From Tetracentron sinense (lineage: Eukaryota; Streptophyta; Magnoliopsida; Trochodendrales; Trochodendraceae), in contig CM026562.1 in assembly GCA_015143295.1 (NCBI GenBank), positions 7,530,041 to 7,594,040 of the forward strand: a DNA stretch of 64,000 bases, written 5' to 3'. Positions 22,301-34,300 of the stretch are shown here, piece by piece (position 1 is the stretch's first letter; every line of letters begins with the position of its first letter). A program made the position numbers and the translations under genes. The notes beneath the pieces are model-generated. The model was not told the DNA's origin. It did no database searches and worked only from the letters and a program-made list of their open reading frames with translations.

Positions 22301-25300
22301 CATGATGTGTTACTATATACTATGTTGTGTGCGTACTATAGGCTATTATATGTTATGAAAATTTTCTTGCATTATAACTTGTGTTCAGCCTTGTGAAAAA
22401 CCTAGGTGCTTTGCCGACATGCTAGTGCCTAGCCATGTGTTGGGCAACAAGGGGATGTTTCCAGTAGTTAGAGTGGAGTGTGAGAAAGTGTAACCACTTG
22501 TGTGCATGATGTTCGAATTTCAGGGATGAAATTTTTGGAAGGGGGGAAGAAATGTAAGACCTCGAAAATGGGATTCCCATTATTTTATATAATAAATGTG
22601 AATGGTGTTTGTATACGATGTATTTTGTTAAAAATCGGAAAATTTGCAGGTTTGTCAGTTTTTTACCGGAATTACTTTTTACCCTTAGAACTCAGTATTT
22701 TTACTTGAGATTTTTACAACTGGTGCCAGATTGGCCAAGGTACTGTCACATGTAATTTCGTACTTTTTGCGCGTAGGATTATTTAGTTATGAATTTAAGA
22801 GTAAATAAAACTAGAAAATGCCGGAAGTCAAAAGTTAAATGGACATGTGGCCACACACATGTGTGCCATGTGTCCCACTAACCAACATTAACGCTTGTCT
22901 TTCAAGAGACAAGTGTCTCACATGTGATAGAAAATATATAAGTGAGGAGAATACCTCATTTCTCTCATTTTAGAGAGAATGAAAGTGTTGGAAAAATTCT
23001 GCTAAGAATTCTAGAGAGAGACTTTTCTAGAGAGAAAAAGTAGAGAGATGAGTTTTTAGAGAGAGGTGTTCTTGAGAAGGCGGCTTTCTACCCCAGCTAT
23101 TTCTAGCGCTCCGAATTCATTTCCAGCATCATTTTCAACCTCAAAAGCTGCTGGAGAGATTTTCTGAAATTCTAGATAGATAAAAAGGTGTTCTAGAGAG
23201 AGAAGGTAGAGAGAGAAGGCAAATCCTAGAGAGAAAGCTTGAGGCTCACTACCCTGACTATTTCCAACGCTCTGAATCCAATTCCAGCATCGTTTTCATC
23301 CTTAGATGCATATTTTAGAGCTTAGAAAGTAAGATTTCCTCTTTCCTTTGCTCCATTTCAAGGTTCTTGAATGCATTATCATGTTCTTGAGGGATTTTGG
23401 TGGATTTGGTGTATGATTTTGTGAATTGTATGGAAAGGGGTCTAAGACCCTGTTAAAATGGGGTAAAAATGAGGAATGTTGGGTGAAATGGTTGAAAGGA
23501 AAAAATAGAGGAAAAGCCTTGAATTCGGATTGAGAAAACAATCTGAAATTTTCACTCTAGTAAAGCTAAATTCAGCTTTATAAGATTTATTTAAGGTGTT
23601 TAGATGATATTTAAGGTTAAGGGAGATCCAATAACACTGTATGTATGTTCCTAGGGGCGGTGTACCGCAAGGATTTATTTACAGGAATGAGTGGATATTT
23701 GTTTTCATCGCTTTGAATTCAAAAAAGATCTTTGTTAAAGCTTAATCTTGGTAAGTACACTCTACTAAGCTTACTTTGTAGATAAAGTTATGTGTTTAAT
23801 ATTCTGATTTTATGATTATGAATTATTGTGATTTAGCATGTTAAAGTACCTTGAATATCTTTTACTTGTATATGAAATCATCCAACATGCTCATATGTTT
23901 ATAAGTCATGATGGTTCATGCATACATGTCATGTTTTAAATTTCAGTTTTTAAAAAAGCATGTTATTCTAGTTTTTCTCATGATAATTATACAAGTGTCA
24001 GCATGAATTTGAAATGAAATGAAAATGATTTATAAATGACAAGTTTGGGATCAAAATCTTGTCTAAATCTCTATCATTAGGCTTCAAGTTATCAAAACAA
24101 TGATAAAGCCAGACGTAGGGCTGGTCAACAGAGTTGGGGACTTTGACATTTATATATATATTATACTTAGACGGTCAAGCATGGCCGTTACCAAGTCAAG
24201 GCTCTAACTCCTGGCTTCAAGCATGAGGGATGCTAGTTTGCGACGGACTATGATACGGCAGCTAGGCATACCCCAATTTCAAAAGAACAAGAACAGGAAC
24301 AGGAGCAAGCAAGTTCAAGCAAGTACAATATCAAGATTCACGCAGGACTAGAACAAGAACAATACAGCATGTTTTATCAAACATAGTACACGATAAGAAC
24401 CATGAGTTACAAACATGTTTTAAGTATTTTAGTTCATGCATACATCATGATTATATTGTTTTACATTCCCATGCACTATATGTCTTATATATTATCCATT
24501 GTTTGCTATTAGTTTGTACTCGCGGAGTATTCCATACTCAGCCATACATTTTATGTCGGCAGTTATTGGTTTTGATATTTGCGGTTTCAGGCCATGGGTT
24601 GAGGAAGATAATGGCGAAGAAGAGTAGTGTATGAAACTTCAGGTGGAGGCTAGAGAGTTGGATGTCTGGCTTTATGAATAGGCTCTTGTGATCAAGGGAA
24701 ACTTTTGATGTAAAGATTATTTTGTGAGCAAGTATGTTTGCTCTTTACGTTAGGTGCATGCATATAACTTTAGTATGTCTTGGAATACTTCAATTAGGTA
24801 TATAAAATGTTAGCTTCCGTTGTAACATGCCTTGTTGATTACAGGATGGTTTGACAGGTTAGGTCAAGTCATAATACAAAGTATCTTGAACTTCTAGGGG
24901 GTATTTTGGGGCGTGACAGTAGGGGTATTTTGGGGCGTGACCGTAGGGCTTGGGCCTAGCCAGTTTAGGTTCTGTGAGGGCTTGGGTGGAAGCCTTAAAA
25001 GTGAGGGTTGGGCCTGGATAGCCCCGACACATTGATAGTCCTATCTAGCACTTTGGCATCAAAATTGAAATCCGTCTTGGGGTCTATCTTCTTTCCTCCC
25101 AGGGAGCGTTTGTTAGGGATAGACAAATTCTAGATGAAATACTCATTGCCAATGAATGTGTAAAAGACAATGGCTCCCTAGGCATTCTCCATAAGCTTGA
25201 CATGGAGAAAGGCTATGTTCACATTAATTGGGAATTTCTTGAGTACATATTGGGTAGGATGGGATTTGGCAAAAATTGGAGAATGTGGATTAGATCATGT

Positions 25301-28300
25301 ATATCAACAATGTCATTCTCTATTCTGGTTATGGATGTCCAGTTGGTTTCTTCCCTAGTTCAAAGGGTCTACGACAAGGAGATCCTCTCTCCCCTTTTCT
25401 GTTTATCCTGATCATTGAAGCTCTTAGTAAAATGATTAGTAGAGCAAGTGAACATGTGGTCAAAGGTTTTTCGGAGTGCAAGGAGAGTTTTCCTATCTCC
25501 ACCTTCAGTTTGCAGATGGTACTTTGATTCTATGCGAGGCTTCCTCTAGACAGTTAGGATATCTGAGAAGTCTCTTTAAATGTTTCCAAGCGGCATGGGT
25601 TTGAGGATTACTTTATAGAAGAGTGTGATATATGGTGTAGTGTAGGTGACTTCCCAAATTTTCCAATATTAACAGATTGTTTAGGTTGTAAAACATGGTC
25701 GTTGTCTATCTCCTATTTTGTGTTACTATTGGGGTCTAGCAATGGTTCAATATATCTGATTAGGTGTCTATCAGTAAGTTGAATATAGGACACGTATCGG
25801 TTGGATATGTGGGAAAATTTTAAGATACGCTAAAAAATATTTGGATACGTAAGGAAAAGCTTGGATACCTTATATAAAACCTATTTTAATGCTATTATAA
25901 GCTAAAAACAAACTAAATGAAGGCCCCAACTACATTTATAACTATAAAATGAGAGGTAAGAATTTTAAAGTTAAAAAGGCCATCATGTTGATAAATAGCT
26001 TTGAAAACACAAACAATAGTCACTTAGCCAAGTATATGCAATTCAATATAGATTTTATATAGTTACCAAAGCAAGAAGCAAAAATGAGAAGCGATGCGAA
26101 AGCAAGAAGTAGGAAATGAGACTCAAAATTTTTTTAGGAATAAGGGAGAAATGAGATATATGTGCCTCATTCCTATTATATTAGGATGACCAGTCATATA
26201 TTTGATTTTATCTTACATGAAATATTTGTGGAGAATTAGGTCCCTTAGGTTTCAATCCATCAATATTTGCTTAAGATCTAAACCCTATGTTTTAGACTCA
26301 TGTCTATCAAATCATTTCCTACATAGCCTCATTTATCATTAAATCAGACATTATGGAAGCGAGTTGGGGAAATGAGCTTCCGGGGAAGTTAGCTTCTCAT
26401 CTTGTACATAGCTTCCCTGTAACTATGGATTTGTATACGTTACATTCAATGGATCAAATTTTTTTTTGATCGGTAACTCAAGTAATATATAGATAGATAA
26501 AGCAGTTTACAGAGATGTAAACTAAAGAAGTAGTGACTGGAAATGAGAACAATAACTCAAAAGATGAGATAACTAGGTGGCCTCAAGAGAACAAGGCATC
26601 CCTCACTGCTGGACCCAACGAACATGAGGAGCTCCAATCCACAAGCAAACGCCTCACCCTCAATAGGATCCGCTGGCCAGAAGAAGAGGAATTATCAAAA
26701 ACACGACCGTTCCTCTCCTTCCAAATAGCCCAAGAAATGGAGGCAGGCAAAAGCATCCAGATGGATTCCTCAACTCCTACCAAAGGCATTATGTGCCAAC
26801 CAGATAAGAAGCTCAGAAAGGAGGAGGGGAAGACCCACTCCACCCCCATCCGAGCCAAGAAGTAAGCCCAGATCCCAAAGACAACCGGATAGTGTAAGAG
26901 CACATGACTCACAGTCTCTTCCGCATTCAGGCGCAAATAGCATCTGTTGGCCAAGTTCCACCCTCTCCTCTTCAGTTGGTCCATAGTAAGTATTTTATTT
27001 AAAGCAGCAGACCAGAGGAAGAACGACACCTTAGTGGGGACATGGTTAGCCCACACAGCCTTATGAGGAAAAGCACGCGAAAGTACAGGGCCAAAAGACT
27101 GCAAGAGGGACCTCACTGAAAATCGACCGGAGTTGCTACGGGACCACAACCTACTATCGCTAATCTGAGATCTGGGAACGGAGGAACTCAACCGGGTCAA
27201 CAATCTCTGCATATCCTCGATTTCCTAATCGTTCAATGCCCTTCTCAACCTAGGACACCAAACTGAATGGCTACCCACCCTCTCTACACACTCGGCTACT
27301 GACGCCCCTTTGTTGAGGGCCAAAGAAAAAATGGGGCCAAAGTCGTCTTTAAGCCGTGACTGGCCACACCAGACATCAAACCAGAACTGAATAGCAGCCC
27401 CATTACCCAACTAGAACCTAATGAAAGGATCGAGCGACTTGGCAACAGCCATAATACCCTTCCAGAGTCCCACCCCATAGGGACCCCTTACGACCCTTGA
27501 TGCCCACAGAGAAGCAAGGCCATGCCTGGCCACGACAACTTGGCGCCACAAACTCTCCCTCTCTTCACCGAACCGCCAAACCCATTTTCCCAAGAGAGCC
27601 TTATTCACCGCAGAGAGAGGGGCAAGGTTAAGGCCCCCTGCCGCTAGCGGCTTACAAATTTGAGCCCACTCGACCAAGTGATACTTACGTTTGTCACCAT
27701 GCACGTGCCACAAAAAGTTCCTCTGGAGGCGTGTAAGGGTCGCATCAACAGAGCGAGGGAGGGTAAGGGTGGACAAGTAATAAGTAGGGAGGCTCCGAAG
27801 AGTGCTCCTGATAAGAGTCAACCGACCACCTTTGGAGAGGAGACAAGATTTCCATCCCGCTAAACGAGCGGCAAACCTCTCGATAACCGGGTTCCAAACA
27901 GCTGTGGATTTGAACGGGGCTCCTAACGGCAAACCAAGGTAAGTGGAGGGAAGCGACCCTCTCTGACACCCAAGGCAACTAACTAAGACATCCAGATAAG
28001 GGATAACTCCGACAGGTAAAATCTCACTTTTACCCAAATTAACCCGAAGGCCCGACACAGCCTTGAAGCATTTCAGAATACACCGAAGGTTGATAAGTTG
28101 TGAGCACGAAGCACCACAAAACACTAAGGTATCATCGGCGAACTGTAAATGCGAGATACTGAGCTGCTCCCTACCCACAGAAAATCCCGTAAAAGTCTGC
28201 CCATTTGCACGGACCAACATGCGACTCAGAGCTTCTGAGACAATAATGAATAGTGCTGGAGACAACGGATCTCCCTGCCTAAGATCCTTGGAACTGCGGA

Positions 28301-31300
28301 AGAACCCCTTTGGGCTACCGTTTAGGAGGATCGAAAAGGAAGCGGAAGAAATACAAGTTTTGATCCATGATCTCTATTTGGGCCCAAAACCCATTCTGCC
28401 CAACACATAAAGGAGGAAATCCCAATTGACATTGTCATATGCTTTTTCCATATCAATCTTACAGATCAGACCTGGGACTCTGGACTTGAGACGTTCATCC
28501 ACACATTCGTTAGCAATAAGAACACCGTCTAAGATCTGACGGCCCTGCACAAAGGCCCCTTGATTTGGGGAAATTAGGGATCCCAAGACGCCTCGAATGC
28601 GAATAGCCAGCACTTTGGCTAAGATTTTGTACGCGCTACTAACCAAGCTTATGGGGCGGAAATCTTTCAAGTCCTGGGCCCCAGCCCTCTTTGGGATTAG
28701 GGCCACGAAGGTATTGTTGATTGCCCTATTGAAATTCCCAGAAGTGTGGAGTTCCCGCAAAACTGCTAGAAGGTCCCCTCCCACAGTTTCCCAACAAGCC
28801 TTATAGAATTCAATGGAGAACCCATCCGGGCCAGGGGCTTTGTTGCTTGCCAAGGATTGAATGGCCGAGAGGACCTCCTCTTCCCGAAATGGTCGTTCCA
28901 ACTCCTCGCTCTGTGCTTGGGAGATGGAATCGAACGAAAGACCGTCTACCTTTGGACGCCAAGAGACTTTTTCCGAATACAAATCCTTGTAGAACCCAAT
29001 CACGCTATCCTCGATATCCTTTGGGTCCGACTTGCACTCACCGTCAACAATGAGACTAGAGATATGATTGGATTTGCGACGAAAATTGGCCATACGATGG
29101 AAGAACTTGGTATTACGGTCCCCCTCCTTCAACCACTGAATCCTAGACTTCTGTTTCCAACTGATCTCCTCGAGTCTCACGACACTCAAGTAGTCGATCC
29201 TGAGGGATTCCCTGACTCGACACTCCTCGGCTGAGAGAGGCCACGAACTCTCCATGGAGTCAAAGGACTGAATTCTGCTTAACATCTGGGCTTTGTTCTC
29301 TGACACATTCCCAAAAACCTCCTTGTTCCATATTTTAAGTTTAACTTTGAGGGCTTTCAACTTCAGCCCAAACCGCAAACTTGGGGATCCCCAGACCACC
29401 TGGGAGTCCCAAACCTTGGAGACAAAGTCTTTAAATCCCTCGGACTGGAGCCACATGTTTTCAAAGCGGAATGGTGTGGGCCCGCCCTTAATACCCTCGG
29501 GTGTTAATGAGATAGGCACATGATCTGAGGTAGGGCGAGGCAAGGCTGACTGGACAAGGTTGGGAAACATGTCCTCCCAGTCTACCGAAAAAAGGAACCG
29601 ATCCAATCTGCTGGCCCGAAGACCTAAGGGTAGTTGAGACCAGGTGAATTGGCTTCCCCGGATGGGATAGTCGATCAAACTATGGCGGGAGATGAAGTTA
29701 CCAAATCTCCTCATTTTTGCCGAGATTGATTGAGCTCCACGCCTCTCGTGAGGAAAGCGAATACAATTAAAGTCCCCTCCCAGACACCACGGGGCATCCC
29801 ACCTACCCCTCACATCATCTAGTTCTTGCCAAAACTCGGCACCCGCCCCTGTTCCGGATGGGCCGTAAACCCCAGAGAACACCCAGGTATTCCTCCCAGA
29901 CGGCGCCCTACAAAGAATCAAGATCGAGTACGCCCCGAGCTCAGATTCCAGCACTTCGACTCTACTCGGATCCCATAAAAGTAAGATACCACCGGAGGCC
30001 CTTAACGAGGCCACGCTAAGCCAATCCGAGGGTCCCTCTCTCCATAAGGCCCTAACCAGTCGGGTGTCGATAGATTCCAACTTGGTTACTTGAATGCAGA
30101 GCACCGCGGGTTTATGGATAGACACGAATTTTTTGATTGCTGCATGTTTTTGAGGGCAACCCAGACCTCTAATGTTCCAGGATAGGAGACTCACCGCTAG
30201 CATTGATCACTAATGGAACCCTGGCCCAACCTCTTAGATCTAGGGATAACTTTGCGACTCGACCTATCATAGTTAACGTCCCATTGCAATTTCCTCAACT
30301 CCGAACGAGGACCCCTAGCTAGACCTACAGGACGGCGCGGAGTGGGCTTGACTAATGACCCAAACCCCAACATATTCAAGAGATTGGAGGAGCCTCCTGA
30401 AATCCTCCTCACGGCCTTCCACTGAAAGACCCAGGAGCTTACTAACAGCTGACATTTTACTCAAGACCCAGGGTGAGGCATCTACATTGATAGTGACTTT
30501 TGGAGAGAGTGATCTCCTTCCGGAGATCTTAGATAGGTCCTCTTGGAAGGGTCCCAAGAGCCCTGACACCGATCTGGAGGTATTTTCAGTGAGATTGGAC
30601 AAGCAAGGCAATGACGCAGACCTTACTAGACTCGATCGTTCCTCATCAGGCTGTAGTTTCATATTTCCCTGGTTATGCATGCATAAATAAGAATGCCAAC
30701 TAAAGGAGCGATGAAGAGCCGGTCGCCCTACCCTATTCAGCGAAGGTTGAATAGAGTCGGAGGACGGGGCAGAGGGGGTAGGCGTACTTGACAGGGGAAA
30801 GGATGATGAGTCCATAAGCCTTGAACTGTCTCTTATCTCCAGCTCGGGATGTATAAGGGCCTGGATCAGCTCCGAGTCTGGGACGGGGGAGAATGGAATC
30901 TTTCGACGACCTCCAGACCCTGCTTCCGCAAAACAGGATGGCACCGGACAACTTGGTGGGAGATTGGAATCTTCCCCAGACTGATGAGCTCCGTCCCCAC
31001 CCCCAACCTCTTCAACGACGGAAGGTCCATCCCCTGAACCTCGAACTAATGCGGCTTCATCTCCACCCCCACAATCAGTTGGCGTTGAAAGACAACTCGA
31101 GTGGCAATGCTCCCGTGATAGGCCCCCAGAGTTGATGCTATCCCTGATTGAGTGATTGCCACGGCCTCCTGAGGAGGGAGCAGGAGAATCGTAAGACCTC
31201 AACTCGTCCAGGGGAGAATAGAAGTTGCTGACTATTGTTACCACACCAAATTCCACACGGGTGGGAGATTCGCTAGCTTGGACAGGGGACTCCAAGAGGC

Positions 31301-34300
31301 TATCAACTGATACATCTGATGTTTCGGCATCCGCGGCCCAGGAGCTACCTGTCCTGGGTAGAGACACAGTATTACCGGCAGATCTGCGTAAATGGGGTGG
31401 AGCTGGGGGCACCCAACGATCCTGAAGGGGTATCGCCACCCCTGACTTGGACCTCGAAAAGCCTGACCCACCATCAGCCGATCTAGGTACTCCTTCTGAC
31501 GAAACCAGCCCAACCTCCTCAAATACACTCTCATCACTGGAAACCAGACTGGGAACAGAGCTCGCCCCAGGCCCTGCTTGAAGGATTTCGGACTTCCTCC
31601 CCAAACATCTCCTACGGTTTGAACCATTCCACGCCCCGGAGGAGTTTCCTTCGGAATCGGCACCTTCCCCATAGACAGAAAGACGAGAGCTAGAATTCGG
31701 AGAGGTCTCCCTGCCGCTTACTGAACCCCCCCCCCCTTTCGAGATGGACGCTAGGGCAATGCCCTAAGGCCTTCGGCATGATCTTAGTGGATGCAGAACG
31801 AGCGATGATGAGATCGAGCCCAAAAGGGTCGGATAGATCCATATCCGGAACTATAACCGGCCCATCTAACGGGGGGCCTGGGAGCATGGGCTCAGAGATG
31901 GTTAAGTCTAAGGACTGACTAGAGGGTTGGGCCTCACAGTGTAAGTCTTCAAGTAGGCCCGAAACCACAAAGCCTGGCAGTTTGCCATGGCCCTCGCCCG
32001 GAGGGTCAATTGGGCTACAATCGGGAGATTTCAGTCGTTGGATGCCCTTGACACGTGTAGGCATCGTAGGACTATATGGGGATAGCTGCATTTGCGAAGG
32101 CCCTCCATTAGAGTCTAACCTTTTCCAGATCCTCAGTTGCCTTCTTCGAGCATTCCTCAATTGATTCTTTCTCTTTTTTTTTTTCTTCCTTTTGCATGTA
32201 ACACAGGTGACCTAACCCCAGCAACCTGGAGACTGAAGACGCCCAGGATCCTGGTTTACCTCTGCTCCCATCTTTCTGCTGTAGCCACCTGAAGCCCTGG
32301 ACGTCAACTCAGCTACGCTACCTAGCTTGGATACCGTGAGGCGATCATTGCCTAGGGCCTGTGAATCCGGGGCTAGCTCATCCAGTGATAGAAGACGTGG
32401 CTCATGCTCGTTGGTTAACGCCTGTACGACGACAGGCGGTGGTTCCACAGTACCAGAGTTTGAAATTTCGACCGGAATCCGGTGCCGGAAGTCTCTGGGG
32501 TCACCGGAAAACCCAATTTCTTCAAGCTCTAAGATAGAGATGCTGATCGTATGAAATCCTCCTCGATCTGGGATTCTCACAGTCCGGGGAATGCCAGCCC
32601 TCTCGATGAGATTATTTGGACTCGGGCTTGCCGGAGGTCCGTCAAAGAGAGAGTACGGGGATCTATTTTCTTTGTTCCTCCACATAAATCTCTGATCCCT
32701 GCAAGGATCTCAGGATTCCAAAGGTGAAGTGGGAGGCCGTGAATGCCCAGCCAGAAGGATTCCTTTAAGGAGCTAACAGGAACACGGTTCGACGCCGGCC
32801 ACCACCGAGGGAAGATGGAGAGCCCTCCAGACCTTAATGGCCATTTCTCTCTACTACACAGATCCCTTATCGTTGACAAACGCCTAACGATGATTATGCC
32901 TGTCCGATTTTCATAGGGGACTAGGGAGGTCTGTTCATCAAAGGGCAACAGCCTATTAACCTCCTCCTCCAACTCAGACCAGCAGGCCAGCGAATTTTGA
33001 AATGCACAGACAATGGCCATATCCCACCACCCTGACGGCAGTGGCTGTTTAGCAACCATTGGGGGGAAGGTTGCTGCTGGTGCCTGAGGCCGAGATGGTG
33101 GGACTGGTGGCTTGTGCTGAGCCTGAGAAGGATGCTGCACTGTAGCCAAGGGCTGAGCATGTCTGGGTAGAAATTGAGGGGGAGTGACTGCTTGCAAAGC
33201 TTCCCACACCCCCTGCCAACCGAATCCATCCCTCCCCATCGGGAATGTGATCCAGCGGCGCCTCGCACCCGCCGGAGGCACCGCCATTAGCGAGATAAAC
33301 CTCCCATTCTCATTATTCTTCCTTTCCAGTATGAAGACGTTTGATGAGCCAGAACATCTGTCCACCCGATATCGATCGCTCTTGAGCTTTACACAGTCCG
33401 CTACAAAACGAAGAAGCCACCAAAACACACATTCCTCAACCTGAATATCCACGGAAAAGCCCCTCCCACGCTCGGTAATCTTCACCGAGAACGACTCTAT
33501 CTCATCAACTCCAACGAATTCGAACGTCTTGGATTCGACTGCTATTATCTTCCTCTTCATTCTGAGACCGTTCTTCAGGTCCGTTCCCACCAACGAAACC
33601 AGATGGCGATGGTGTACACGGCTAATAATCTCAACTTCCGCTCTGAACTCACGATCCCCTTGGATGTAAGTCTTTTTATGTTGAAGTGTTACTCCGTTAG
33701 TTGACTTTTTGACCTTATAGATGAAAGTATTTTAAAGATTAAAATATGAGACATTTTTTGTTGGGCTTTTGAATTTTAATAATGTTTTGATATTATATAA
33801 TTTATGAAATTGTAATATTTGAGAAATACCTTACCATTTGAAAGTTTAAATTTTGACCTAATCCCTAAAAAGTGGACTTTGGTCTTGAACTGGAAAATTA
33901 AAATTTTTATTCTTCAGGAATTTAGATCTAGGATAATTTTTATTGAATTCAAATGGGGGGTATGACCTGCAAATGGAAGGAGAAAGGGTCCGTGTCGTAA
34001 GCGTATCGGCTTTGTGCTGTGCGTTTCGAGCTTCATGTTGTGCGTATTAGATCAATATGCACGATACAACCGTTATGGTACCGATATGGGAGATTTTTTT
34101 GATTCCTGCAATCTATATACTAGACAATGCAAATCTCGATACGCACCGGCTTGTAAAGTTGAACTACTTAGGGTTAGGTTTTAGGGTTTGTATCTAGGGT
34201 TTGGAGGAGGAGGAAGAAGGGAAGAGGAAAAGCGGAGACAACTTAATGTTATTTTTTTTTCTCTCTCTCTTTCTCATTGTATTTATATGTACGGTTTTCT

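Larger units (their letters stand above)
19309..22302 (-). mobile_element. Solo LTR with 5-bp TSD inside the retrotransposon
   Basis: The 2994-bp unit starts TGTCACACCCC and ends GGGTGTTACA, and is flanked by the perfect duplication TGATG (19304-19308 and 22303-22307). Read on the minus strand it begins TGTAACACCCGG and ends GGGGTGTGACA, the usual look of Tekay/Del-type Gypsy LTRs. No internal domain is present. It contains the 59-bp minisatellite at 20270-20790 and GC-rich gctggccggcggcgag repeats at 21853-21925. Confidence 0.88.
15284..24918 (+). mobile_element. Non-autonomous Gypsy-like LTR retrotransposon with 2.4-2.7-kb LTRs
   Basis: LTRs at 15284-17985 and 22553-24918 both start TGTAAGACCTCG and end GGGG(T/C)GTGA(T/C)A. 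The element is flanked by the perfect 5-bp duplication GTAGG (15279-15283 and 24919-24923). A primer-binding site TGGTATCAGAG lies at 17990 and a polypurine tract ggaaggggggaagaaa ends at 22552. The internal domain is only about 1.57 kb after removing the nested solo LTR at 19309-22302 and shows no gag, protease, RT or integrase. The sequence just before the 3' LTR resembles chromovirus (Tekay/Del) 3' ends, so I infer a large derivative lacking pol. Confidence 0.9.
14782..25043. mobile_element. hAT-like element hosting an LTR retrotransposon
   Basis: The left end TAGGGGTGTCAAT and the reverse complement of the right end TAGGACTATCAAT match at 10 of 13. Subterminal regions on both sides are rich in gggcttggg/aggccc words (14785-14980 and 24945-25035). 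Flanking 8-mers gctaggat and tctagcac match at 5 of 8. That the LINE RT frame resumes across it shows it is an insertion. Its own sequence is only about 0.6 kb; the rest is the retrotransposon at 15284-24918. Confidence 0.65.
14660..25739 (+). pseudogene. Sense L1 LINE RT fragment, split by a 10.3-kb insertion
   Basis: The left part (about 14660-14781) reads like the LINE RT segment [17 protein letters not shown] and then, after a frameshift, VYKILAR. The right part (25044-25739) continues the same motif order: [56 protein letters not shown], a FAD-containing catalytic box and [13 protein letters not shown]. It has several frameshifts and stops, and the catalytic FADD is FADG. The break falls inside the conserved YKILA-LALR region, where the hAT-like element at 14782-25043 sits. 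It has no 5' end, and its right edge is cut by the TIR element at 25740. Confidence 0.8.
26459..33660 (-). mobile_element. Nearly full-length antisense L1 LINE in intron 1
   Basis: The minus strand holds ORF1 (33593-30197, damaged) and ORF2 (30203-26583), then a short 3' UTR and a poly(A) tail seen as plus-strand T10 at about 26459-26468. No target duplication is found. Compared with other copies of the host element, about 35 bp of target is missing at the junction. The whole is about 7.2 kb, the size expected for a complete plant L1. Confidence 0.88.
25740..34160 (+). mobile_element. TIR element ('catggttcaaaatatcgg' family), split by a MITE and an L1
   Basis: Three pieces (25740-26057, 26428-26458 and about 33660-34160) align in order with the reverse complement of the intact copy at 42050-42985. 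Shared phrases include gatacgtaaggaaaa, agtcacttag.caagtata, ccttacattcaat, gaatgtaa.tctttttatg and gttagttgac. The left end CAATGGTTCAATATATC matches the family terminus. Together they rebuild one element of about 0.85-1 kb with no coding capacity, interrupted at 26058 and 26459. Confidence 0.65.

Noticed and set aside
16029..23541. Matching minus-strand ORFs at 16029-16283 and 23302-23541, and plus-strand ORFs at 15245-15466 and 22502-22708
   Set aside because: Each pair is the same stretch of the two LTRs. Similarity reflects LTR duplication, not protein conservation.
27660..29523. Plus-strand ORFs opposite L1 ORF2
   Set aside because: Shadow frames of the minus-strand reverse transcriptase.
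30315..31672. Large Ser/Pro-rich ORF as a separate host gene antisense to SEC31
   Set aside because: It lies between the L1 ORF1 start and ORF2 in the right order and ends in the basic ORF1 tail after a frame change, so it is part of L1 ORF1.
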